Of a DNA stretch of 64,000 bases, positions 44,371 to 52,112 are shown piece after piece (positions within the stretch are counted from its first letter, which is position 1; the number at the start of each line of letters is the position of its first letter). The translations under genes and the position numbers were made by a program. Source of the stretch: Oligoflexia bacterium (GTDB taxonomy: Bacteria > Bdellovibrionota > UBA1018); NCBI GenBank assembly GCA_023701205.1, contig JAMPXJ010000013.1:1-64000 (forward strand), written 5' to 3'. The notes below the pieces were generated by a model. That model saw only the letters and a program-made list of their open reading frames with translations. It was not told the origin of the DNA and searched no databases.

Positions 44371-44808
44371 CGCAGAATTCATGCGCGGAGCGACAGAACT
44401 TTTTTTGAACTTGCCGCAACTCGCCATGCCGCTTCTTGAGCTTCGAGGCGGTTATTTTAATAACTCGTTGAAAACCCGAACCTTTTTCAGACAGAATGGG
44501 CGTGCCCCTCTGATTTATACATAAATCGTATTTAGTGAGCTGCGCGTAAAGTTCCGGAATCTGCACCGCTTTTTTTCTCTTTTGCTTCTGCTTGCAGTTT
44601 CGAACATCGCCTGTACTCTCTAGCGGTCCGCATCGCGCACAAGATGTAGCGCAAGAGGACCTCCGAATGGCATCGCACCCACAATATCTAGTGGGTCCGG
44701 GCTCCAGCTGGAGTTGAAGAAGTTGATCGAAGCGTTGTCGAAGAAGTTGAGTGGAAGACGAAGTGGGAGTTGCGGAGCAACACCGCAATCCAGGGGTCCG
44801 GGGGGGCC
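44371..44808. other. A+T-richer intergenic region with a small palindrome
   Basis: About 440 bases without a convincing gene. GTTATT-TT-AATAAC at 44451-44464 is a perfect 6-bp inverted repeat and could be an operator or a weak terminator. The region precedes the phospholipase D gene, whose promoter probably lies here, but I cannot point to it. Confidence 0.4.
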
Positions 44809-46590
44809 ATGAGGCATATCAGGAAAGAAGCGCAGGCGAGAAGGCATGTTCGGTATCGATTTTTTGTCCCGATTCTCTCCGGAATGGCAGTCCTGCTTTC
44901 CGGAGCGCCGGCCTACTCGATTCCCGTGACAGTCGGCCAGGCTCCGGAAACCTCGCTAGCGCTCTCACTCTCCGCGATTCGAAGCGCCCGCGAGTCGCTG
45001 CTCGTGAACATTTACGAGTTCAGCAACCCGGAGATCGCCGATGCCGTTCAGGCAAAGATCCTCGAAGGCGTTCATGTGGAAATCCTGCAGGAAGGTCAGC
45101 CCGTCGGCGGAGTCTCCGCCGCTGCGCGCGGAATCCAGACGCAGTTGCTCTCAGCGATGCAGCGGATGCGCAATAACGATCGCTACGTCGAAATGAGCGC
45201 CGCCAAACGCGCGCTCCGCCGCTTCCGCTACGATCACGCGAAATACCTCGTCGTCGACGGCAAGTCGCTTCTGATCAGCTCCGAAAACTACTCGCCCAAC
45301 GGCCACCCCGTGGCCGGCTCCAGCGGCAATCGCGGATGGGAAACCTTCATCCACGATTCCGCGCTCGCGGCGAAGTTCACCCGGATGTTCCGCTCGGACT
45401 CCGACCCTGCGCAGCCCGACATCCAGCCGCTCGCGCAGGCCGAAACGGCCGCACTCTGTGATCGCGCGAGCCTGTTCTGCCTTTCGCCGCGCTTTGTTTC
45501 CGGTCTGGGCTTCGCCGCGACCGGCGCGATCCCTCTGCCTGCCTCGAGCACAGGGGAGGAGCCCGAGCTTCCGGTTTTGGATGCCCGGCGCGCGGATCCC
45601 ATCAGCTCGCCCGAGACCAGCCTGACCGGCCTGGTTCGGCTCCTCGATTCAGCCCAGCGCCGCATCGACGTGCAGCAGCTCACGTTTTCGACGGACTGGA
45701 AGAAAGCGGATTCGACCTCGCCGCTGCTCGAGGCGCTTTTCCGCGCGGCCGAAAGGGGCGTCACGGTACGCATCCTCGTCAATGACGATTCGGCGTTCCT
45801 GCCCCCCGGATATAGCCGTTTCACGAAAGTGCACCAGATGATCGCGTCTCTCAACAAGCTGGCGAGAGAGCGCAAGCTCCCGCTCTCCGGGCGAGTGGCA
45901 AACCTCGAGGTGATGGGTGTCACGATCATCCATAACAAAGGCGTGCTCGTGGATGACGACAAGACCCTCATCAGCTCCATCAACTGGAACGAGAACTCGG
46001 TCATGAACAACCGCGAAGCGGCGGTAGTTCTCACGAGCCGTGACATCAATGCCCATTACTCGTTCCTTTTCGAAAAAGACTGGGACAATAGCCGCAAACC
46101 CAGCTGGAAAAAGGATTCCCGTCCGGCGCAAGATGCCCGGCAACAGGCGGTCTCAACTCTCGAAGCCCCCCTGGAAGAGGATGGCTTCTGCCCGGCAACG
46201 CTTGGCGTCACCGCCGAAGTAGGGGAACTCGATCTCACGACCTCGGACCGGAGTTTCCAGACGCTAGCCAACAGCGTCATTCAGGGAACCTTCGTCCGTT
46301 CGAAGCACTCCGAAAAGGAATGCCTCCTGATCGAACGTAAGTTCAGCGAAGCCCTCAACAATCGCCCCGAAGAGCGCTCTTTCATGCAGATCCGCAAGAC
46401 GGCAAAAGGTTCGCTTTCCCTGGAGCTTGCAGGCTATACGGTGCGGCACAAGCTTTTCTCGATCCGCTCGACCCAGAGACCCAGCGTCGCTGAAGGGCTG
46501 CGGGGCCAGTTCAACGCGTCCGTTTACGACAATTCCGGCCAATCGCCCAAGCGCATCGGCCGGGCCAAATTCATCCTGCAGGAGCCCTGA
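44809..46590 (+). CDS. Exported phospholipase D-like protein with two HKD motifs
   Basis: 593 residues from the ATG at 44809. A signal or signal-anchor ([19 protein letters not shown]) begins the protein. Both HxKxxxxD motifs are complete: [20 protein letters not shown] (His143, Lys145, Asp150) and [20 protein letters not shown], each followed by the Ser/Asn of the family. The two half-domains give one active site. The last ~130 residues are a separate beta-rich domain. Members hydrolyse phosphodiesters in phospholipids or nucleic acids. Export suggests action on lipids or extracellular DNA. The stop overlaps the ppa start by one base. Confidence 0.88.
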   Translation: MRHIRKEAQARRHVRYRFFVPILSGMAVLLSGAPAYSIPVTVGQAPETSLALSLSAIRSARESLLVNIYEFSNPEIADAVQAKILEGVHVEILQEGQPVGGVSAAARGIQTQLLSAMQRMRNNDRYVEMSAAKRALRRFRYDHAKYLVVDGKSLLISSENYSPNGHPVAGSSGNRGWETFIHDSALAAKFTRMFRSDSDPAQPDIQPLAQAETAALCDRASLFCLSPRFVSGLGFAATGAIPLPASSTGEEPELPVLDARRADPISSPETSLTGLVRLLDSAQRRIDVQQLTFSTDWKKADSTSPLLEALFRAAERGVTVRILVNDDSAFLPPGYSRFTKVHQMIASLNKLARERKLPLSGRVANLEVMGVTIIHNKGVLVDDDKTLISSINWNENSVMNNREAAVVLTSRDINAHYSFLFEKDWDNSRKPSWKKDSRPAQDARQQAVSTLEAPLEEDGFCPATLGVTAEVGELDLTTSDRSFQTLANSVIQGTFVRSKHSEKECLLIERKFSEALNNRPEERSFMQIRKTAKGSLSLELAGYTVRHKLFSIRSTQRPSVAEGLRGQFNASVYDNSGQSPKRIGRAKFILQEP

Positions 46591-47132
46591 TGCATCCTTG
46601 GCATGACGTCGAACTCGGCACCCAGGCTCCCAGACTACTTCCGGCCTTGATCGAGGTTCCCAAGGGCTCCAAGAACAAGTACGAGCTCGACAAGAAGAGC
46701 GGCCTGATCCGGGTGGATCGCGTGCTCTTCAGCTCGGTTCATTATCCGGCGAACTACGGCTTCATCCCGCGGACGTATTGCGAGGATCACGATCCACTGG
46801 ACATCCTGGTCCTGGGCCAGGAACCCGTCGTGCCGCTCACGATCATGATCGCCAAGCCGATCGGCGTCATGCGGATGCTCGATCAGGGCGAGGCCGACGA
46901 CAAGGTCATCGCGGTTCACGCCAATGATCCGGAGTACGCCGATTACAGTTCGATCGATGAGCTGCCGGCGCATCGGCTGACCGAGCTCAAGCGTTTCTTC
47001 GAGGACTACAAGATCCTCGAGAACAAAGCTGTCGTCGTGGAGAAGTTCTCGGGTCCGGACGAAGCGTTCCGGATCATCAACGAAGCCCTGGCGCTCTATC
47101 AGAAGAACGAAAAGCAGCTCAGGAAGGGCTGA
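46590..47132 (+). CDS. ppa: Inorganic pyrophosphatase (family I)
   Basis: 180 residues, normal size for bacterial PPase. Signature elements are visible: [38 protein letters not shown] (with the catalytic Asp cluster [10 protein letters not shown]), [14 protein letters not shown], and EDYKILENK. It hydrolyses PPi to drive biosynthetic reactions. ATG overlaps the stop of the PLD gene. The dif-like att site begins 55 bases after its stop, so this is the last host gene before the provirus. Confidence 0.96.
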   Translation: MHPWHDVELGTQAPRLLPALIEVPKGSKNKYELDKKSGLIRVDRVLFSSVHYPANYGFIPRTYCEDHDPLDILVLGQEPVVPLTIMIAKPIGVMRMLDQGEADDKVIAVHANDPEYADYSSIDELPAHRLTELKRFFEDYKILENKAVVVEKFSGPDEAFRIINEALALYQKNEKQLRKG

Positions 47133-47172
47133 GCTGCGAGCCTGGAGGAGACCCCAGATGCCCCTGTATTGC

Positions 47173-47601
47173 TCAATACGGAGATCTGGTTGACATAATA
47201 TTTCTTATCGGACCCGAAACTACAACGACGCGGTTGCTTTCAACCTCGATGCTATCGGCTCGGAGTCCGAGGTAATCATGCGCCACCATTAGCTCAAAGT
47301 CAGTCACCACGTGCCAGTAAAATCGCCTTATGATAGCGAAATCATTTGGCGTTTTTGTTCTAACCAGCTCATCCCAGGTTTTATTGCCAGGATTTCCGCA
47401 CTTGCTCCGAATCTCCCTGAGCCAGTCTGCCCGCCGCCGGGCCAACAAAGCTTCATTTCCTGGCGTGGTTAAATTTTGTTCAGAGTTCATTTCGACGTAG
47501 AGGCGACGCTCGTAGGTTCCAGCCGGCTCGTAGAAATGCTGCGCGCGGCTCAATATTGCATCGAAAATGCTTTTAACGTTATCCGGAACTTCTTTGTCCA
47601 T
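47173..47601 (-). CDS. Provirus protein of unknown function whose 3' end crosses attL
   Basis: 142 residues from the ATG at 47601 (AAGAGGA upstream; a GTG at 47625 is the alternative). Helical and polar, with TYERRLYVEMNSEQNL and ADWLREIRSKCGNPG. No family recognised. The stop codon (47173-47175) lies outside the att core, so the last eight residues are encoded by host DNA in the integrated state. In the circular virus the same frame would run, without a stop, through 20 codons into the ATG of the gene at 58369. The upstream HTH gene overlaps it by 23 bases. Confidence 0.6.
   Translation of the reverse strand: MDKEVPDNVKSIFDAILSRAQHFYEPAGTYERRLYVEMNSEQNLTTPGNEALLARRRADWLREIRSKCGNPGNKTWDELVRTKTPNDFAIIRRFYWHVVTDFELMVAHDYLGLRADSIEVESNRVVVVSGPIRNIMSTRSPY
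47188..47215. other. dif-like XerC/XerD site (attL of provirus), XerD arm canonical
   Basis: The 28 bases read as an 11-base arm GGTTGACATAA, a 6-base centre TATTTC, and an 11-base arm TTATCGGACCC. On the opposite strand this is GGGTCCGATAA / GAAATA / TTATGTCAACC, which matches the E. coli dif arms at 7 of 11 and 8 of 11 positions with the correct 11-6-11 spacing. The XerC arm and centre recur at 58418-58445. Confidence 0.8.
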
Positions 47602-48373
47602 TTTTGTTTTCCTCTTCGGACACACCGAGACTAGCTAGATCGACGCCCGACCTCTTCGATATCCGCTCAAGTGCCTCACGTGCGCTCACGTCAAGTGCTC
47701 CTAGCATAGACTGCTGCGCCGCGCCATCCCCCTCCTTACCAGCGGATTTCTGATTTTCGGTTTCTGCATAAGAATACATTCTAGGATTTAAATCTTCTAC
47801 CGGTCCACTAGTTGGTCCACGACCTTGTGGATAACTCATAAAATCCATTTGTAATTGATTAGTTAGCCTAGTTTTTAATTGGTCCCTTGTGCAGACCAAG
47901 TCGGTCCAGTCCTGTTTAAGAGATGGCGTATTTTCCCAATTCTTCTGCGCCATTATCTTATTTATTGATCGGTCCAGGCGGGCAATTCTGCGTTGGATCA
48001 ACTGACTGATATCGTCCGGATCGCTCACGTGGAATAAGATGCCGCCACCCTCGCCGCTGGCCTTCTTCAGAATTCGAATCACTCGCTTCTGCACTAGGGA
48101 TTTCAACGTTCGGTGAAGCGTTGTCTTTGGCAGACCGACTCGAATAGCCAGCTCCCTTTCAGAGATCACGACCTGACGCGGATCGAGCGCGAAGGGAAAG
48201 CCCTTCCATTGGACCACGCGCGCCTTTGATTTCGAATGGCGCCGGCACCGAAGCGCCAGCTCAAGCTGCACAATGCGCTCGCGTGGCGTCAGTAGCTCAA
48301 CAATGGCGTCGTAAATTTTGATGTAGCTCCATATCCGGCCGTCCTTTCCGAATACAGATTGATGCTCCCCCAC
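47579..48373 (-). CDS. Winged-helix-turn-helix protein, candidate replication initiator or regulator
   Basis: 264 residues using the GTG at 48373, which follows GGGGAAGG. A TTG at 48466 would give 295 residues but would run through a perfect hairpin. Residues ~70-120 hold a winged helix (VVISERELAIRVGLPKTTLH, then RTLKSLVQKRVIRI) with a conserved-looking approach KARVVQWKGFPFALDPRQ. The rest is helical and polar. It sits next to the only large non-coding gap of the provirus, which holds nested inverted repeats. This fits a replication initiator or master regulator binding there. The function is inference. Confidence 0.6.
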   Translation of the reverse strand: MGEHQSVFGKDGRIWSYIKIYDAIVELLTPRERIVQLELALRCRRHSKSKARVVQWKGFPFALDPRQVVISERELAIRVGLPKTTLHRTLKSLVQKRVIRILKKASGEGGGILFHVSDPDDISQLIQRRIARLDRSINKIMAQKNWENTPSLKQDWTDLVCTRDQLKTRLTNQLQMDFMSYPQGRGPTSGPVEDLNPRMYSYAETENQKSAGKEGDGAAQQSMLGALDVSAREALERISKRSGVDLASLGVSEEENKNGQRSSG

Positions 48374-48411
48374 GCCTTCCCCTAGCGCACGAAAGCACTC
48401 CCTCCCCCGTT

Positions 48412-48493
48412 TCCTTAGCGAGGAGTGGAGAGGGAGGGAGGCTTTCGGCAGTTGAGACAACTGCAAAACTTTTTCGGGTATCCTCGCTAAGGA
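48412..48493. repeat. Nested inverted repeats in the provirus non-coding gap (candidate origin or operator)
   Basis: Outer arms TCCTTAGCGAGGA (48412-48424) and TCCTCGCTAAGGA (48481-48493) are exact reverse complements over 13 bp. Between them GCAGTTG-AGA-CAACTGC (48448-48464) is a perfect 7-bp hairpin. The element lies between the divergent genes at 48373 and 48584. Confidence 0.7.
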
Positions 48494-48583
48494 TGCTGCC
48501 TGTCATAACCCGTCAGTCATGCAATTTCAAATGTTTCTTGCAAAGAACACTGTTCAGATAGACTTAAGAGACTGGAGGGATCT

Positions 48584-48871
48584 ATGAGAGCTGGTCAAAC
48601 GATGGATTTTAAAGGCGTGAGCGTCGAGGTTTACAACCCGCACCTTTCGGCCGTGATTATGAGCAACACGCATCCGCTGGCTCATCTCCAGGCTTTCAAC
48701 ACGCTCCGCATCCGGATTGAGCCCGGCGCTTTCGCGAAACTCCCGCATCTCCACTATTCAGCCACGTTTGAGGACGGCTCCGCTTGCCCTCCCCTCACCG
48801 TCAATTTCGGAAAGGCGAAAGGGAAGGGGATCAAGTCCCCTTCCCAATATCGCCACAATGATCACGCCTGA
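48584..48871 (+). CDS. Small provirus protein, the only plus-strand gene in the element
   Basis: 95 residues. A perfect GGAGG lies five bases or so before the ATG at 48584, and a TTGCAA (48538-48543) could be a -35. The protein has no signal, contains YNPHLSAVIMSNTHPLAHLQ, and ends in a basic, Lys/Gly-rich tail (GKAKGKGIKSPSQYRHN). No family recognised. Being transcribed against all other viral genes, next to the candidate origin, it could be an early or lysogeny gene. The 3' end overlaps the convergent 121-residue gene by 10 bases. Confidence 0.55.
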   Translation: MRAGQTMDFKGVSVEVYNPHLSAVIMSNTHPLAHLQAFNTLRIRIEPGAFAKLPHLHYSATFEDGSACPPLTVNFGKAKGKGIKSPSQYRHNDHA

Positions 48872-49227
48872 GCTTTCGGGGCCTCTTTCGGAGCGGCGGC
48901 GAGCTCGGCCTCCGAAGGGACCTTGCGGCCGTGCTTTCCGGCGAGCGCGAGCGCGGCGGCTTTCCGCTCATCGTGCTCCTCCGAGGGCGCCACGCGGCCG
49001 TCCTTGTGAAGCTTCATGAAGCGGCACCCCTTCGGGATCGGCGAGAGATCCAGGGCGTCACTCGCGCCGTGCTCCCCCTGGGCGTCGACCCAGTCGCCAT
49101 TGCCGTTTTTCGAGACGGCGACGCGAAGATTGCCGGCCGAATCATAGGCCAGGATGCTGGACTCGCTCGAAACGACGCGACCGCCAGGAAACCGATTCAT
49201 TAGTGCAACGCGGATACTCTTGGACAT
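48862..49227 (-). CDS. Provirus protein of unknown function
   Basis: 121 residues, start supported by AAAGGAGAGAG. The centre has a beta-hairpin-like SSILAYDSAGNLRVAVSKNG (RHS-like look, probably coincidental). The C-terminus is Ala/Lys-rich and helical (RKAAALALAGKHGRK, then PKEAPKAQA). No membrane segment. A small basic DNA- or virion-associated protein is possible. It is the last of the coupled minus-strand series before the non-coding gap. Confidence 0.55.
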   Translation of the reverse strand: MSKSIRVALMNRFPGGRVVSSESSILAYDSAGNLRVAVSKNGNGDWVDAQGEHGASDALDLSPIPKGCRFMKLHKDGRVAPSEEHDERKAAALALAGKHGRKVPSEAELAAAPKEAPKAQA

Positions 49228-49423
49228 AACTCACTCTCTCCTTTCGCAATGATTCGCCAGCGGGATTGCTGGTTACCTGATTGCGCTTTTTACTCGGGCC
49301 GAGACTGGCCCGAATCTCTGAAACATTGACCTTAAGCTCCGAGATCTCCCGGGACACCCAGGCGCACCACATGGGCACCATAACCAGGAGCAGGCGGACG
49401 CTTAGGCGCTCGATGAGTTTCAT
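49142..49423 (-). CDS. Small provirus membrane protein, overlapping downstream gene
   Basis: 93 residues. The ATG overlaps the stop of the upstream gene (ATGA). One hydrophobic helix near the N-terminus (RLSVRLLLVMVPMWCAWVS) is followed by EISELKVNVSEIRASLGP, coiled-coil-like. The last ~28 codons overlap the start of the next gene out of frame. Because of that overlap the C-terminal part may not be conserved. Coding is supported by the start/stop coupling and the membrane helix. Confidence 0.45.
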   Translation of the reverse strand: MKLIERLSVRLLLVMVPMWCAWVSREISELKVNVSEIRASLGPSKKRNQVTSNPAGESLRKERVSYVQEYPRCTNESVSWRSRRFERVQHPGL

Positions 49424-49803
49424 CTGCCGTGCTCCCCTAGTTTTGCGATGCCGCGCGCGATCGCGCCCGCTCTGTAGGCGAGGTCCGTTTCGTCAATCCG
49501 CCTCGAGGCGGCGTGTTTAAAGCCGCCGGCGTGAAACATCTCATGGATAATGCTCCCGACTATCTCCGGGAGCGGCTTTTTCGCCTGTTTTGGGCGGATG
49601 ATGATTTTCCGGCCGTCGAATACTGCGACCTCTTTGGAGGGCCATGGCTTCCACCATGGGCGCGCCTCGAGGACGACAGGAAACCAGTCAAAATTAGTGT
49701 AGAAGGCCGATGAGTCGGAAAATTTTTCAGCGAGATTCTCGCGAAAGGTTGGCCAGTAGTAGATATCTCGCGCGAGCGCGATCGCTCGATTCAGTTTTTG
49801 CAT
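49420..49803 (-). CDS. Provirus protein with HEMFH zinc-peptidase-like motif
   Basis: 127 residues from the ATG at 49803, which has GGTGA upstream and overlaps the preceding stop. The protein contains IVGSIIHEMFHAGGFKHAAS, an HExxH-type zinc site within a short helical C-terminal domain, preceded by VAVFDGRKIIIRPKQAKKPL. It is small, like Wss1/SprT- or phage-type minimal metallopeptidases, but does not match one clearly. Its place in the presumed lysis block suggests peptidoglycan or virion-protein processing; this is inference. Confidence 0.6.
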   Translation of the reverse strand: MQKLNRAIALARDIYYWPTFRENLAEKFSDSSAFYTNFDWFPVVLEARPWWKPWPSKEVAVFDGRKIIIRPKQAKKPLPEIVGSIIHEMFHAGGFKHAASRRIDETDLAYRAGAIARGIAKLGEHGR

Positions 49804-50042
49804 GATTTCACCATGTCGAGCAGGAGTCTTGAGTCCTCGGGAGTCAGGCAAAAATACCCGTCCGCCTGGACGAAAGTCAGGCTTTCAGTGATATTTCCGG
49901 CGCGGTCCCGCCGAATCAGCTCGCCGCGCTCCTTCCCGTCCAAAAACCACCATTTCACGCGGACCCCGGCGCAGGAGCTAAGACACATCGTCCATGCCAG
50001 AGAAGTCACCACGACTATTTTTAGCGCGCTCCACTGCCTCAT
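49791..50042 (-). CDS. Small provirus lipoprotein, possible outer-membrane spanin subunit
   Basis: 83 residues from the ATG at 50042. Signal SALKIVVVTSLAWTMCLSSC ends with a lipobox (LSSC), leaving a mature domain of about 60 residues. The start overlaps the end of the small membrane-protein gene at 49978-50157 by 65 bases out of frame, an arrangement typical of Rz/Rz1 pairs. The mature part is not Pro-rich as classical Rz1 is. The spanin role is therefore tentative. It lies just downstream of the lytic transglycosylase. Confidence 0.6.
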   Translation of the reverse strand: MRQWSALKIVVVTSLAWTMCLSSCAGVRVKWWFLDGKERGELIRRDRAGNITESLTFVQADGYFCLTPEDSRLLLDMVKSCKN

Positions 50043-50157
50043 GAGTCTCCTCCAGGTCCTCCCGGCGCTTTTGAATCGGAGACGGCAAAAGCCACGCACC
50101 CAGGAGGGCGATGATCAAAGGCGCCGCCGCTTTCAAAAGAGCCAGGAGGATTTCCAT
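49978..50157 (-). CDS. 59-residue membrane protein, possible inner-membrane spanin subunit
   Basis: Too short for most gene finders. The ATG at 50157 directly follows the TAA of the upstream gene. One N-terminal membrane helix (EILLALLKAAAPLIIALLGA) is followed by a highly charged helix (IQKRREDLEETHEAVERAKN) likely to be periplasmic and coiled-coil. This is the topology of an i-spanin, in miniature. The overlap with the lipoprotein gene supports the pairing. Confidence 0.6.
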   Translation of the reverse strand: MEILLALLKAAAPLIIALLGAWLLPSPIQKRREDLEETHEAVERAKNSRGDFSGMDDVS

Positions 50158-50295
50158 TTACTTCACCGCCTCGACTGCCATGGGATCGCCGCAGACCTGA
50201 GCCTTGAAATTCTCGATTCCAAGCGCGCCGCCGGCGACCGTGAGCAACACCGAAACGACGATGATAATCAGCTTGTTTTTAGTCTCTTTCCCCAT
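50158..50295 (-). CDS. 45-residue provirus membrane protein
   Basis: The ATG at 50295 follows AAAGCGGGGAAAA. The protein has one membrane helix (NKLIIIVVSVLLTVAGGALG) with a short basic N-terminus and a C-terminal tail with one Cys (FKAQVCGDPM). It could be a holin-like or virion membrane protein. It sits between the transglycosylase and the putative spanin genes, where tailed phages keep holins. Confidence 0.55.
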   Translation of the reverse strand: MGKETKNKLIIIVVSVLLTVAGGALGIENFKAQVCGDPMAVEAVK

Positions 50296-50316
50296 TTTTC
50301 CCCGCTTTCCCTTGGC

Positions 50317-50838
50317 CTAATAGCCAAGCCTTTTTAAGTTCCGCTTAAACCGCACCCAATACTCATGGGCATAGCCAGGAGACTGGCCTGCGCGCTCCTG
50401 CATCGTGCGGCGCACGCCCTGGTTGTAGGATTTCACGACCCATTCGAGATACCGGAGATCCACGACCTCGAAGCTCGCCATGATGCGCTTGACGAACTTC
50501 GCGGCGATGCGCACCGAGATCTCCGGGTTGTTCAGCTCGTCGATTCCGACCTGCTCGAAGTCCCGCGCGGTCGGGAGCGTGAGCTGCATGATCCCCCAGC
50601 TTTTGCCGTCTTCAGAGGCCAGCCCCTTTTGAACAAGCGGATGCTCGCCGAGACTCGACTCGTTCATGCAGATTGCCTTGAGCCATTCCGGGGGAACGCC
50701 GTATTTCGTGCCGTACTTCTCAAAGAGATCATCGAATCGAGACGAGACGGGAGACGTGGGTGCGATAACCCCGGTTTTATTGGTCATGAGCAACGCTCCG
50801 GCGGCAACGGCCGCAATGATCAGCCCGGCCGGATTCAC
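50317..50838 (-). CDS. Lytic transglycosylase (SLT-like), viral lysis or entry enzyme
   Basis: 173 residues from a GTG that overlaps the previous stop (GTGA). An N-terminal hydrophobic segment (NPAGLIIAAVAAGALLM) could anchor it in the membrane. The SLT fold motifs are clear: KAICMNESSLGEHPL with the catalytic Glu60, then SWGIMQLTLPTARDF (GIMQ), and VKSYNQGVRR near the end. It cleaves the MurNAc-GlcNAc bond of peptidoglycan. PRD1 and PM2-like viruses carry comparable enzymes in the virion. Placement between membrane-protein genes fits a virion-associated entry or lysis role. Confidence 0.88.
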   Translation of the reverse strand: MNPAGLIIAAVAAGALLMTNKTGVIAPTSPVSSRFDDLFEKYGTKYGVPPEWLKAICMNESSLGEHPLVQKGLASEDGKSWGIMQLTLPTARDFEQVGIDELNNPEISVRIAAKFVKRIMASFEVVDLRYLEWVVKSYNQGVRRTMQERAGQSPGYAHEYWVRFKRNLKRLGY

Positions 50839-51275
50839 GCGCTCACCTGCGCATTCTTTCCGGCCTGCCAGAAAAAGACGATGATCCCGACCGCTATAAC
50901 GGCGGCATAAATCCCAAGTCCCGCTTTGGCGACCTGGACCACGTCCTGGACGGTTTCGATTGCAACGTCTTTGGCATCAGTCCAGCGAAAGGAAAGGCGC
51001 TCACCTATCAGCGCATTGAAAAAATCCTGATAGTGCGGGAGTCTCCCCTGCCCGGCCGCCGCGAGGTCCCGCATTGCGGCCTGCACCGTCTCCCAGCGCC
51101 TCGACTCCGATTGCTTAATATCGTCAATCGCGGAGCCAAAAACACCGATAAACGTGGGATGGCGCGTGTCGTAGTACGCCACAACGTCCGCGAACATGAG
51201 CCCTTTGAATTGCAGGCCGGCTTGCTGATACCAATACGTGAGCGCCTTGAGGCCCTGAGCGCGGTTTTCGGTCAC
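50835..51275 (-). CDS. Provirus protein with C-terminal membrane helix
   Basis: 146 residues from a GTG coupled to the upstream stop. The N-terminal part is soluble (LKALTYWYQQAGLQFKGLMF, then AVWETVQ-type helices), and the C-terminus has a clear membrane helix (KAGLGIYAAVIAVGIIVFFW) ending in a short polar tail. Single-helix proteins of this kind populate the internal membrane of corticovirus- and tectivirus-like virions. No family recognised. Confidence 0.6.
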   Translation of the reverse strand: MTENRAQGLKALTYWYQQAGLQFKGLMFADVVAYYDTRHPTFIGVFGSAIDDIKQSESRRWETVQAAMRDLAAAGQGRLPHYQDFFNALIGERLSFRWTDAKDVAIETVQDVVQVAKAGLGIYAAVIAVGIIVFFWQAGKNAQVSA

Positions 51276-52108
51276 TGGTAGAATTCCTCGACATAGATAG
51301 CTCCGCTCAACCCAGCTTGACCTGTGAATCCCGATACTCCTGCGGTTCCGCCCGATCCGCTTTGTCCGACCGAATAGCTATAAGACGATGCCGGGTTTGG
51401 AATAATCACATCGAAGCCACCTCCCGCACCGCCGCCCGCGCCAGCAAAAACTCCGGCAGCATAACCGCCGGCACCGCCACCGCCTCCGCCATACGACCCG
51501 CTTGTTATTGGCCCTGCGTTCGAAGTATTGGTTGAACCAGATCCTATGCTCCCTGGACCGAATAGCGATGATCCGCCGTTTCCGCCGTGCGTGTAAGTTG
51601 ACCCTAATCCTCCCGGTGCCGATCCGTATGCGCCCTGAAGCGTTCTACCAAAAGCCAATCCGCCAGAGTTAGTTGCTGTTCCGCCAGCTCCGCCCCATGA
51701 CGAATTTGTAACGCCGCCAGTGCCGCCGTTTCCTGTGAGGAAACTTGAGCCAAAGGTAGTCGCGGTCCCATTTCCTCCCGATCCTGCTCCGCTCGACCCT
51801 GACCCCGCCCCGCCTCCACCGCCGCCGACCCCGTAGACTCTGAGCCACACAACGCCAGCGGGCTTCGTGTAGGTTCCCGATCCTGAGAAAAAGGATTGAA
51901 CGGTCGGAGACGTGAGCCCCGAAATCTTAACGCGAGTTACAGCGGAGTCAGCAATTTTAGCCGTCGAAATCCCGCTATCCTTGACCCGCACCTGCGCGCC
52001 GTTTCGCTCAAGCGTCGTTCCATCCGGACTCAGATAGAGCGGCTTGATTTCAACGCCGTGAGCGAGCGCCGGGAGCAGGAAAAGAAAAAGTGAAAGCCAG
52101 TTTTTCAT
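51272..52108 (-). CDS. Glycine-rich, secreted-type spike or adhesin candidate
   Basis: 278 residues from the ATG at 52108, which has AAAGGTGA upstream and opens a signal-like sequence (NWLSLFLFLLPALAHGV). After a short linker (ISTAKIADSAVTRVKISGL, common before viral tail or spike domains), about 190 residues are extremely Gly/Ser-rich with GGGGGGAGSGSSG- and GYAAGVFAGAGGG-like runs. It ends VSGFTGQAGLSGAIYVEEFYQ. The pattern resembles phage adhesins whose Gly-rich loops determine receptor choice. A receptor-binding role is inference. Confidence 0.6.
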   Translation of the reverse strand: MKNWLSLFLFLLPALAHGVEIKPLYLSPDGTTLERNGAQVRVKDSGISTAKIADSAVTRVKISGLTSPTVQSFFSGSGTYTKPAGVVWLRVYGVGGGGGGAGSGSSGAGSGGNGTATTFGSSFLTGNGGTGGVTNSSWGGAGGTATNSGGLAFGRTLQGAYGSAPGGLGSTYTHGGNGGSSLFGPGSIGSGSTNTSNAGPITSGSYGGGGGGAGGYAAGVFAGAGGGAGGGFDVIIPNPASSYSYSVGQSGSGGTAGVSGFTGQAGLSGAIYVEEFYQ

Positions 52109-52112
52109 TTGA

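Noticed and set aside
48554..48754. 66-codon minus-strand frame
   Set aside because: It overlaps the plus-strand gene at 48584, which has a perfect ribosome site; the minus frame has none.
51272..52108. Gly-rich DNA repeats as a CRISPR or tandem-repeat array
   Set aside because: The periodicity is irregular and explained by glycine codons of one reading frame.
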